DNA of 64,000 nucleotides from JBAXZR01 sp041670165 (GTDB taxonomy: Bacteria > Bacillota > Clostridia > Christensenellales > UBA1242), in contig JBAXZR010000004.1 in assembly GCA_041670165.1 (NCBI GenBank), positions 1 to 64,000 of the forward strand. The letters are read 5' to 3'. This document shows positions 7,633-14,673 of the stretch, piece after piece (the stretch's first letter is position 1; each line of letters starts with the position of its first letter). The notes beneath the pieces were generated by a model, which had not been told where the DNA came from, did not search any database, and saw nothing but the letters and a program-made list of their open reading frames with translations. The position numbers and the translations under genes are program-made.

Positions 7633-8692
7633 GCATTTGGTTTTGGTAACAAATCCAAGTCGTGTGTTTGGAATTGGTTCTGACAAGACTGCAATTAAAA
7701 AAAACTACCTTGCAATTGTCAGAAAAATTCACCCAGACATTGTTGAATCAGATGAAAAAATTGTTGCTTCAGAAGCAACGGCACATTTAAACAAACTATA
7801 TAAATCAGCTTGCGAACAAATTGACAAAGGTACTTATGGAGAAGAAATTGAAAATATTAGCCACAAAAGCACAAGTTCTTATACGCAAGAAAATGAAAAT
7901 TTTGAAAATGAAGAACCAATTTTTAAGCTCAATATAAAGGGTAAAATTGTAAAGATTTACAATCAAATCTTTGAAGGTAAAATTTGCGATGTTTATGTTG
8001 GATTGCTTGATGACAAAAAGGTGTTTTTGAAAGCTGGTAAAATTGAAGAAAGTGATGAATTATTACAAAACGAATACCAAATACTTTCGCGCGTTAAACA
8101 CAGAAGTTTGCCGTCAGTGCTTGAAATGATAAAAATTAACTGCAACTTGGCATTGCTTGAAAATGAATGTGTTGGTCAGCCACTTTCAGAAATTTTAAAA
8201 AAACTTAATCATGGAATTTCACAAAATCATGTCATGTGGATTCTTGAAAGGCTTCTTGAAGTTACAGGTTTTTTGCATTCAAACATGATTGTACATGGCA
8301 ATATTAAGCCTGAAACAATAATTTTGGATACAAAAAATCATAACGCTTCACTTGTAGGACTTTACTTTGGATGTGACAAATCCGTAGGAGTAGAAAACTA
8401 TAAAGTTAAAAACAAAATTTATTCCGCTCCAGAAATAAGCAAACTTGAAGAAGTTAATCCAAGAAGTGACATTTTCTCAATTGGAAAAATTGCAATTTCT
8501 CTTCTTAATGGAAATGAAATTTCGAAGGTTTGCCCTTCTTCAACAAATCGAGAACTAGCAAATTTCATTGAAAAAATGGCTAAACAAGATAGTTGCTCAC
8601 GACCTTATGACGCATTTAAGCTTTGGGACGAGCTTAGGGAGGTGAGAACAAAAATTGTTGGAAACAAGAGATTTGAAGAATTTGTTATTTAG
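7610..8692 (+). CDS. J-domain fused to a pseudokinase
   Basis: This is 360 residues from the ATG after AAAAGGAA, overlapping the previous gene by 23 bases. Residues about 10-70 form a J-domain with the Hsp70-stimulating HPD at 41-43. After an acidic linker (80-105), residues about 110-355 match a Ser/Thr protein kinase: Lys141 as the ATP lysine, HGNIKPE at 229-235, APE at 273-275, and SDIFSIG at 286-292. The catalytic Asp of HRD is Asn231 and the DFG motif is degraded to YFG, so phosphotransfer is unlikely. It may recruit Hsp70 and bind nucleotide or partner proteins in the operon. The fusion is visible; the role is inference. Confidence 0.78.
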   Translation: MKMKEFCEHLVLVTNPSRVFGIGSDKTAIKKNYLAIVRKIHPDIVESDEKIVASEATAHLNKLYKSACEQIDKGTYGEEIENISHKSTSSYTQENENFENEEPIFKLNIKGKIVKIYNQIFEGKICDVYVGLLDDKKVFLKAGKIEESDELLQNEYQILSRVKHRSLPSVLEMIKINCNLALLENECVGQPLSEILKKLNHGISQNHVMWILERLLEVTGFLHSNMIVHGNIKPETIILDTKNHNASLVGLYFGCDKSVGVENYKVKNKIYSAPEISKLEEVNPRSDIFSIGKIAISLLNGNEISKVCPSSTNRELANFIEKMAKQDSCSRPYDAFKLWDELREVRTKIVGNKRFEEFVI

Positions 8693-8794
8693 TTTTCATC
8701 ACAAAAATTTAATAAAAATCAATTCGTATCACAAAAAATAAGTCAAAATTTCAAAAACAAAAACAAAAAATAAAAAATAAAGGAAGGTATTAAT

Positions 8795-9754
8795 ATGGGT
8801 GGTTATAGTTATGATAGAGATGTTTATTCATCTTCAAGTTCGTCAAGTTGGGGAAGTAGCAGTGTTTCAGATGAAAAGCTTTCTGCTAGTAGTTTAGATA
8901 AATCTATGCTTCCAAAAAAAACTATTAAGTCTGATGCAAAAAATCCAATAGTAATTATGTTAGATGTTACTGGCTCAAACATTGATTTTGCAAAGATTGT
9001 TTATGACAAAATGCCAATGTTCTTTGGCAACATTGAACAAAAAGGCTATCTCAAAGATTTTGAAATTAGTGTTTGTGCTGTTGGAGATGCAAATTCTGAT
9101 TCTTATCCTTTGCAAATATCAAATTTTGCAAAAGGAAAAGAGATTGATTCTTGGCTTGAAAAGCTCGTTCTTGAAGGATGTGGCGGCGGACAAAGAATGG
9201 AAACATATGAGCTTGGAGCTTATTATCTTTTGAAAAATGCTGAGTTTAGAGCAGATGCTGAACCCATTGTTTTCTTCATTGCAGATGAATCTCCATATCC
9301 ATATTTGGAAAAAGATCATGTTGAGAATCTTATTGGTGGAACATTTGATAAAGAACTTATAAACACTGATTCTGTTTTTATGGCATTAAGAAAAAAATGT
9401 AAAGGAAATGTGTTTACATATCTTAACAAGTATTCTGGAAGAGAAGATGACATAAAAATCGTAAACGATTGGAACAAAATTTTGAAAAGCGAACACTTAA
9501 TCAAAATTGGAGAAGAAAAAGCCATTGTTGATTTGATGCTTGGAACAATCGCACTTATTGGAAATCGTACTCTTGAAAGTTACAAAGTTGACATGCTTGA
9601 TAGAGGACAAGAATATGCAAGAATTTCAACTGTGGCTTCTTCTCTTAAGGGCCTTAGTTCAACAATGCTTCCAGCAATCATTGTTAACAAAGGTTTAACA
9701 AATAATTTTGGAGTAGTTAACAAAACAAAGAAAGATGATGAGCAACTGTTGTAA
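8795..9754 (+). CDS. Ser-rich N-terminus plus von Willebrand A domain protein
   Basis: This is 319 residues from the ATG after AAAGGAAGG. Residues 11-34 are a Ser-rich low-complexity stretch. The vWA domain begins near 50 with MLDVTGSN, in which Asp57, Thr59 and Ser61 form a DxTxS metal-ion-dependent adhesion site; FIADES near 170 supplies another acidic strand end. There is no signal peptide, so it is cytoplasmic. It lies 102 bases after the pseudokinase gene with no terminator between, so it is probably the last gene of that operon. Cytoplasmic vWA proteins paired with kinases are known from TerY-type stress modules, but the PP2C phosphatase partner of those is missing here. Confidence 0.72.
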   Translation: MGGYSYDRDVYSSSSSSSWGSSSVSDEKLSASSLDKSMLPKKTIKSDAKNPIVIMLDVTGSNIDFAKIVYDKMPMFFGNIEQKGYLKDFEISVCAVGDANSDSYPLQISNFAKGKEIDSWLEKLVLEGCGGGQRMETYELGAYYLLKNAEFRADAEPIVFFIADESPYPYLEKDHVENLIGGTFDKELINTDSVFMALRKKCKGNVFTYLNKYSGREDDIKIVNDWNKILKSEHLIKIGEEKAIVDLMLGTIALIGNRTLESYKVDMLDRGQEYARISTVASSLKGLSSTMLPAIIVNKGLTNNFGVVNKTKKDDEQLL

Positions 9755-9845
9755 AACAAATTAGACATAATTTTTCAAAGGATATCTTTTTGATATTAGA
9801 AATTTAAACTTATAAATAAGCATTTAAACAAAAAATTAATTTTTA

Positions 9846-9887
9846 AAAACGCACTTATGTGGGCTTGTCCCATTGGTGCGTTTTTTG
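9846..9887 (+). terminator. Terminator after the vWA gene
   Basis: AAAACGCAC (9846-9854) pairs with GTGCGTTTT (9876-9884), with an inner GGG/CCC pairing in the loop and a T tract. The A-run on the left lets it work on both strands. The rest of the gap 9755-10062 is AT-rich, apart from the next hairpin. Confidence 0.8.
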
Positions 9888-9956
9888 TTATGGAAAAGCA
9901 AAATTATATAATTGTTTTTCATTTAAACAATAAACTTAACTAACATATTTAAGAAT

Positions 9957-9986
9957 TTAAAAAACCACAAGATTTAACTCGTGGTT
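9957..9986 (-). terminator. Terminator of the thymidylate kinase gene
   Basis: AACCAC/GTGGTT stem (9963-9968 with 9981-9986). Read on the minus strand it is followed by six T residues, which suits the tmk transcript that ends at 10063. Confidence 0.65.
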
Positions 9987-10062
9987 ATTATTTTTATCAT
10001 GTTGTTATGTTTCTTTCAACTTTTATATGTTTATTAAACCAAATCAAAACTTGTAATTGAAA

Positions 10063-10779
10063 TTAAAATTTGCTTGAAGAATATTTTGTGTTTTTTGCAT
10101 TTAGCTTTTTGTCTTTTCCAAAGCATGCTTGCCAAATTTCTTCATGAATTTGCTCAATTGGTTTAAGTTCATTTTTATCATTTAGGCATTTAATGACTGT
10201 CCAACCAAATTTATGGGCAACATACTTTCCTGCATTGTATGAATCTATTAAATGCTGTTCATCAGATTCATGAATATCTTTTTTCATGCCAGTTTTCAAA
10301 TCTGGTCTTGAGGCAGCAAGCTTTTTGCTCATTTCAACAGGCCTATCCAAAAAAATCACTTGACTTGGACGAGGAAGAAGAAGAGTGCCAAATTCAAATT
10401 CATCAAGCCATTTCAAAAATCTATCTCTTTCAGCAATGTTTGAAATTTTTCCAGCTTGGTGAAGCATGTTGGCAGTTACATACCTATCAAAAACAACAAT
10501 GCTTTCAGGATATATTTTTTGTTCCATTTCTTTGATTGTGCAAAGCCTGTCAACAGCATAGAGTGAAGAAGCTTGGTAAGCTGTTAATCCTTTTGCACTT
10601 GTTGAAAGTTTTCCGTCAAGATACAATTTTACAGGACCAGAAGACAAACTTTGATAATTAGGGAAACTTTGTTTAACGGCTGAAATTTTGTTTGCTGTTA
10701 ACCTGTCTAAAAGCATTTGGGTTTGAGTTTGCTTTCCGCAACCATCAGTACCTTCAATAACAATAATCTTATTATTCAT
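10063..10779 (-). CDS. tmk: Thymidylate kinase
   Basis: This 238-residue protein starts after TAGGAGAAAAC. The Walker A motif EGTDGCGKQTQT is at about 9-20, FDRYVTAN is the DRY-type dTMP site, and a late Arg-rich lid follows. It phosphorylates dTMP to dTDP in the cytoplasm. The length exceeds most bacterial Tmk proteins (about 205-215), mainly through a C-terminal Lys/Ser-rich tail. It reads convergently with the kinase/vWA operon and is separated from it by two terminators, so it is probably not part of that operon. A deoxyguanosine-kinase-like role is less likely given the DRY motif. Confidence 0.85.
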   Translation of the reverse strand: MNNKIIVIEGTDGCGKQTQTQMLLDRLTANKISAVKQSFPNYQSLSSGPVKLYLDGKLSTSAKGLTAYQASSLYAVDRLCTIKEMEQKIYPESIVVFDRYVTANMLHQAGKISNIAERDRFLKWLDEFEFGTLLLPRPSQVIFLDRPVEMSKKLAASRPDLKTGMKKDIHESDEQHLIDSYNAGKYVAHKFGWTVIKCLNDKNELKPIEQIHEEIWQACFGKDKKLNAKNTKYSSSKF

Positions 10780-10836
10780 GTTTTCTCCTATGTTTTTAAT
10801 TTTTCACAAATTATTTTTTAAAGTCTGTAAGAAAAA

Positions 10837-11250
10837 TTAATTTTGTTTGTAAAGATTGTGGCATTTGCTTTTAATCATTTGTAAAAACACTTCTTTATTT
10901 TTTGGTGAAATGTATATTGGTGAAGCACTTCCATATTGCAAAATTTTTATTCTATTAGAAGACATAGCCAAGCTCGAACGACTATTGATGCAATTTTCGA
11001 TAGATGAAATGTTATTTAGCTCAAGAGTTTCTCTAAATGGCCCATTTCTACATATTACATATTTATCCAAAATCGTGTAAGAAGTTCCGAGCAACATCCA
11101 AAGCATAAATGAAATTACTGGCAACATCACAATTAAACAAATTAAGCCCTTAACATGATCTTTTAATATAATAATTGGTAAAATTGCAGTAATAATTACG
11201 ATTACTAATGAAGTGATAAAGATCCACCCAATTTTTGATTTAAATTTCAA
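10837..11250 (-). CDS. Small membrane protein with bacterial PH-like domain
   Basis: This 137-residue protein probably initiates at TTG at 11250, after GGAGG with a 7-base spacer. Two hydrophobic segments (about 8-30 and 35-56) are followed by a short beta-rich domain: a YTILDKYVICRNGPF strand pair, ending in YISPKNKEVFLQMI. That pattern matches the bPH_4 family of small bacterial pleckstrin-like domains (YyaB type). The function is unknown, presumably at the membrane. It shares direction with tmk and lies 57 bases upstream of it. Confidence 0.65.
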   Translation of the reverse strand: MKFKSKIGWIFITSLVIVIITAILPIIILKDHVKGLICLIVMLPVISFMLWMLLGTSYTILDKYVICRNGPFRETLELNNISSIENCINSRSSLAMSSNRIKILQYGSASPIYISPKNKEVFLQMIKSKCHNLYKQN

Positions 11251-11441
11251 GTTTTTGCCTCCATGTTTTTAATATGTTATCAAATAAACAAAAAAATATC
11301 AAGCAAACTAACTTAAAACAATTTTATAATTTAATTTCTTGTTTAATTTGACATAAAAAATAAATAGTGATAGATTAGTTTTTGTGCATGTTTTTAACTT
11401 AAACTGACATATGAATTTGTGCATAATTCGCATTAAAGGAA

Positions 11442-12092
11442 ATGTTTAAATTGACAAATGAAATTAAATATAAATTAAATTGTTTCAAAAATTTAAAAAC
11501 AAATCAAGTGATTTTTTCTTTTGAAAAATCACTTGGAATTGATTATGTGAAAAAAACTCCAAACACAGATGAACTTACTGAAAACAAGCACATACCAAGC
11601 ATTGAAATTTTTGATGATTGCATGCTTATAACCATTGGAAAAATTCTTCATAACAATTTCATTGAAAATCATATTGAAAAAATTGTTATGCAAAATGGTC
11701 AAAATGTTAAAATTTGGGATGTTAAAGAAAAATGCAAAAAAGGTTTTCCAGCTGTTGTAAGTGTTCCTTACAATAAAATTCCTAAGGGTGAAACAAATTT
11801 TTTTGTATATTGTTCAGCTCATGGCTTTTTTAAACTAACACAAAACTTTCCAAGCGAATCATATTCTTTTCCTGCTGTAATGTTTGCAATGGACGGAACA
11901 AACAAAATTATTGTTAGGTTTTTGGATTTGCCAGATGTTGTGGGAATCGGCTTGTCAAAAGAAGAAGCATATGAAAATGCAAAAAAAGAACTTAGATTTG
12001 CCATGATTTGTGAAGATAATAAAAATGTTGTTCCTTCAGCACTTGAAGAAGTTAGAAAAAATCACCCATCAGCTTTTATGATTGAAATATGA
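11442..12092 (+). CDS. Superoxide-reductase-like domain fused to a HicB-like domain
   Basis: This is 216 residues from the ATG at 11442. The AAAGGA site sits too close to that ATG, so a TTG at 11451 is a possible start. Residues about 48-131 resemble the iron domain of desulfoferrodoxin/neelaredoxin, with ligand-type residues His50 (KHIP), His70, His77 and C-x2-H (Cys124, His127 in YCSAHGFF). The His70-His77 spacing is one longer than usual. Residues about 142-216 resemble a HicB partial-RNase-H antitoxin domain (LPDVVGIGLSKEEAYENA). No HicA toxin is adjacent. Both halves are recognisable only at motif level. The combination suggests a redox-sensing regulator, which is inference. Confidence 0.6.
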   Translation: MFKLTNEIKYKLNCFKNLKTNQVIFSFEKSLGIDYVKKTPNTDELTENKHIPSIEIFDDCMLITIGKILHNNFIENHIEKIVMQNGQNVKIWDVKEKCKKGFPAVVSVPYNKIPKGETNFFVYCSAHGFFKLTQNFPSESYSFPAVMFAMDGTNKIIVRFLDLPDVVGIGLSKEEAYENAKKELRFAMICEDNKNVVPSALEEVRKNHPSAFMIEI

Positions 12093-12129
12093 AAAACTAG
12101 TAAAAAATAATTTAGATAGGAGATAGCAG

Positions 12130-12981
12130 ATGAAAATCAAAATAACAGCAGATAGCACCGCAGATTTGTCAAAGGAGATTTTGGAAAAAGAAAACATTTC
12201 AATAAGTTCACTCAATATTTTGCTTGGTGAAAAAGAATATTTGGACGGTGTGAATATCACTCCAACTAACATTTTTGATCATTTCAACAAAACTGGACAA
12301 CTGCCCAAAACAGCTGCTTTAAACAGTGAAAATTACAAGGAGTTTTTTGAAAAGTTTTTAAGTGATGGCTATGATGCGATTGTTCATTTCAGCATTTCAT
12401 CTGATTTTTCAACAAGTTATTCAAGTGCAGTCAGTGCTGCAAGTGAGCTAAAAAATGTTTTTGTGATTGATTCCCGTTCTCTTTCAACAGGAATTGGATT
12501 ACTCACACTATATGCTTGTGATTTGGTTAAAGAAAATGTTGAAGCGGAAAAAATTGTTGAAATGGTTAAGGAAAGAGTTCCTTTTGTTCAAGCATCGTTT
12601 GTTGTTGACAGTTTGCTTTTTTTACATAAAGGTGGAAGATGTTCAACAATAGCCTATCTTGGAGCTAATCTTCTTGGATTAAAACCAAGTATTGAAGTTA
12701 AAAATGGCAAAATGGGAGTTTCAAAAAAATATCGTGGTCCTCTTGTTAAAGTTGCAGGAAATTATGCACATGACATTCTTGAAAAATATTCCAATCCTAG
12801 TAGACGCAGAGTTTTCATCACACACTCTTGCTCTCCACAAGAAGTTGTTGATTGTATATACAAAATTTTGGTTGACAGTGGAAAGTTTGATGAAATTTTG
12901 ATTACAACTGCTGGCGCAACAGTATCTAGCCATTGTGGCAAAAACACAATCGGAGTGCTTTTTATAAACGACGGCAAATAA
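12130..12981 (+). CDS. DegV family fatty-acid-binding protein
   Basis: This 283-residue protein follows TAGGAGATAGCAG. It opens with KITADSTADLS, the DegV N-terminal signature, and continues with the expected VIDSRSLSTGIGLL and LLFLHKGGRCS segments and the C-terminal HSC/TTAGATVSSHCG region. DegV (FakB-type) proteins bind a fatty acid in a deep pocket and present it to the FakA kinase, which is not in this window. It is probably cotranscribed with the preceding fusion gene, 37 bases upstream. Confidence 0.9.
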   Translation: MKIKITADSTADLSKEILEKENISISSLNILLGEKEYLDGVNITPTNIFDHFNKTGQLPKTAALNSENYKEFFEKFLSDGYDAIVHFSISSDFSTSYSSAVSAASELKNVFVIDSRSLSTGIGLLTLYACDLVKENVEAEKIVEMVKERVPFVQASFVVDSLLFLHKGGRCSTIAYLGANLLGLKPSIEVKNGKMGVSKKYRGPLVKVAGNYAHDILEKYSNPSRRRVFITHSCSPQEVVDCIYKILVDSGKFDEILITTAGATVSSHCGKNTIGVLFINDGK

Positions 12982-13067
12982 ATTTGTGAACAAGATAAAA
13001 TTTGTTTTACAAGGAATAAGATATAATTGTATTTTACAAAGAAGATAATATTTATTTACAATTTAGG

Positions 13068-13099
13068 CTGAAAACAAATCATTTGTTTTCAGTTTTTTT
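13068..13099 (+). terminator. Strong terminator after degV
   Basis: A perfect 11-bp stem (CTGAAAACAAA with TTTGTTTTCAG, 3-base loop) is followed by seven T residues. The remaining gap up to 13382 is AT-rich without recognisable genes. Confidence 0.9.
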
Positions 13100-13382
13100 G
13101 AAAAGAAAAAAAATTAGCTTTATAAAAAAAACAAATAAAATCTTTCAATTAAAGTTTAGGTTTAATAAAATTAAATTTTAAAAATTAAAATAAAGAGATT
13201 TTAATGTTTTTAGCCTTAATTATTTATTTTAATCATAATTTTTCAATCATTTTGACTTTGTATTTCGGTTATATTATTAATAGAAAACTTATTTAGCTTT
13301 TAAAAATTTGCTTTAACATTATCCGCAAAAAAGAATTTTGAAATAATAAAGCTAACAATTTTGCCTTTAAACAAAATTTTCG

Positions 13383-13411
13383 TTGACAAATGGACTATTG
13401 TTTGTTAAAAT
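13383..13411 (+). promoter_or_regulatory. Promoter of the str operon
   Basis: TTGACA (13383-13388), a 17-base spacer and TAAAAT (13406-13411). It is the same arrangement as the promoter at 303. Confidence 0.85.
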
Positions 13412-13417
13412 TCTTGC

Positions 13418-13632
13418 TAGTTCGTGGAATTTATGTCTACGACGCTCTTTTTTTGCTTAGAGAAAATGCGTTCGCTAGGTTTAAAAAGGGGTTTCACACT
13501 TGTGAAACAAAATTTTTATACTTTTTGGTGTGCAAAATTTATAAAAGTTTTCGGCCACGCTGTGAAGCATGGCAAGCAAAATGGAGAAAGGGTTGTTTCA
13601 AAATTTTGCAAAAAAAATTATGGAGGAAATAT
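13418..13632 (+). promoter_or_regulatory. Long leader of rpsL with hairpins
   Basis: About 215 untranslated bases lie between the promoter and rpsL. They hold a GTTTCAC/GTGAAAC hairpin followed by AAAATTTTT (about 13493-13518), which could act as an attenuator, and a relatively GC-rich stretch around 13550-13575. An in-frame extension of rpsL through this leader encodes no known protein and is rejected. Confidence 0.5.
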
Positions 13633-14013
13633 ATGCCAACGATCAATCAACTTGTTAGGCAAGGAAGAAAAAAATTAATCGACAAGACAAATGCTCCACT
13701 TCTAGGCTCATGCCCACAAAAAAGAGGCGTTTGTTTAAGCGTTACAACAACTTCCCCAAAGAAACCTAACTCAGCTCTCAGAAAAATTGCAAGAGTTCGT
13801 TTGTCAAACAAAACAGAAGGCTCATGCTATATTCCTGGAGAAGGACACAACTTGCAGGAACACAGTGTTGTTCTTGTTCGTGGCGGAAGAGTTAAGGATT
13901 TGCCTGGTGTTAGATATCATATTATTCGTGGTGCTCTTGATGCTTCTGGTGTCGCAAAACGCAAACAAAGTCGCAGCAAGTACGGTGCTAAGAGAGCTAA
14001 AGCAACTAAGTAA
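13633..14013 (+). CDS. rpsL: Ribosomal protein S12
   Basis: This is 126 residues from the ATG after TGGAGGAAATAT. It begins MPTINQLVRQGR and carries the conserved PKKPNSALRK and VRGGRVKDLPGVRYH segments of the decoding centre. The lysines altered in streptomycin-resistant mutants are the normal residues here. It is the first gene of the str operon, 82 bases before rpsG. Confidence 0.97.
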   Translation: MPTINQLVRQGRKKLIDKTNAPLLGSCPQKRGVCLSVTTTSPKKPNSALRKIARVRLSNKTEGSCYIPGEGHNLQEHSVVLVRGGRVKDLPGVRYHIIRGALDASGVAKRKQSRSKYGAKRAKATK

Positions 14014-14095
14014 AAAATATTTAGTATTGTCTTTGCCAAGTCCTAAATCATGAAAATGCTAAATATTAAAATTAATCATATAAGGAGATAATAAA

Positions 14096-14569
14096 ATGCC
14101 AAGAAGAAGTGGCGTGCCAAAAAAAGATGTTTTGGTTGATCCAATATACAACAACAAAATTGTAACAAAAATCATCAACCAAGTTATGGAAGATGGCAAA
14201 AAAGTTGTTGCTCAAAGCATCGTATATGGCGCATTTGATATTATTAAAGAAAAAACTGGTGCAGAACCTTTAGATGTTTTCTTGCAATCACTTGAAAACT
14301 CAAAACCAGTTCTTGAAACAAAAGCACGCAGAGTTGGTGGAGCAACTTACCAAGTTCCACTTGAAATCAGACCAGAAAGAAGACAAACTCTTGCAATTCG
14401 CTGGATGGTTATGTTTGCAAGAAAAAGAACTGCTGAAAAAACTATGGATAAAAGACTTGCAGCAGAAATTTTAGATGCATACAACAACACTGGTGCAACA
14501 ATTAAGAGAAAAGAAGAAATGCACAGAATGGCAGAGGCTAACAAAGCATTTGCACATTACAAGTGGTAA
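14096..14569 (+). CDS. rpsG: Ribosomal protein S7
   Basis: This 157-residue protein, close to the usual 156, follows AAGGAGATAATAAA. It has the MPRRSGVPKKDVLVDP start and the RRVGGATYQVP segment that contacts 16S rRNA and the exit site. S7 nucleates assembly of the 30S head. It is the second gene of the str operon, followed by a 104-base spacer without an obvious terminator. Confidence 0.97.
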   Translation: MPRRSGVPKKDVLVDPIYNNKIVTKIINQVMEDGKKVVAQSIVYGAFDIIKEKTGAEPLDVFLQSLENSKPVLETKARRVGGATYQVPLEIRPERRQTLAIRWMVMFARKRTAEKTMDKRLAAEILDAYNNTGATIKRKEEMHRMAEANKAFAHYKW

Positions 14570-14673
14570 AACGAAATTCGTGGCTTAACAAAGCTAGAAA
14601 ATTTCGAAAAAATCAATAGTTGGTGAAAACATGTTAGACCCAATTATTCAACCTATATTAAAGGAGAAAATTT

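Noticed and set aside
10063..10779. Thymidylate kinase as part of the five-gene nucleotide-like operon
   Set aside because: It lies on the opposite strand behind two terminators, and looks like an ordinary housekeeping tmk.
13390..13632. N-terminal extension of S12 by about 80 residues
   Set aside because: It overlaps the promoter and leader, is not S12-like, and the ATG at 13633 has a strong ribosome binding site and the canonical S12 start.
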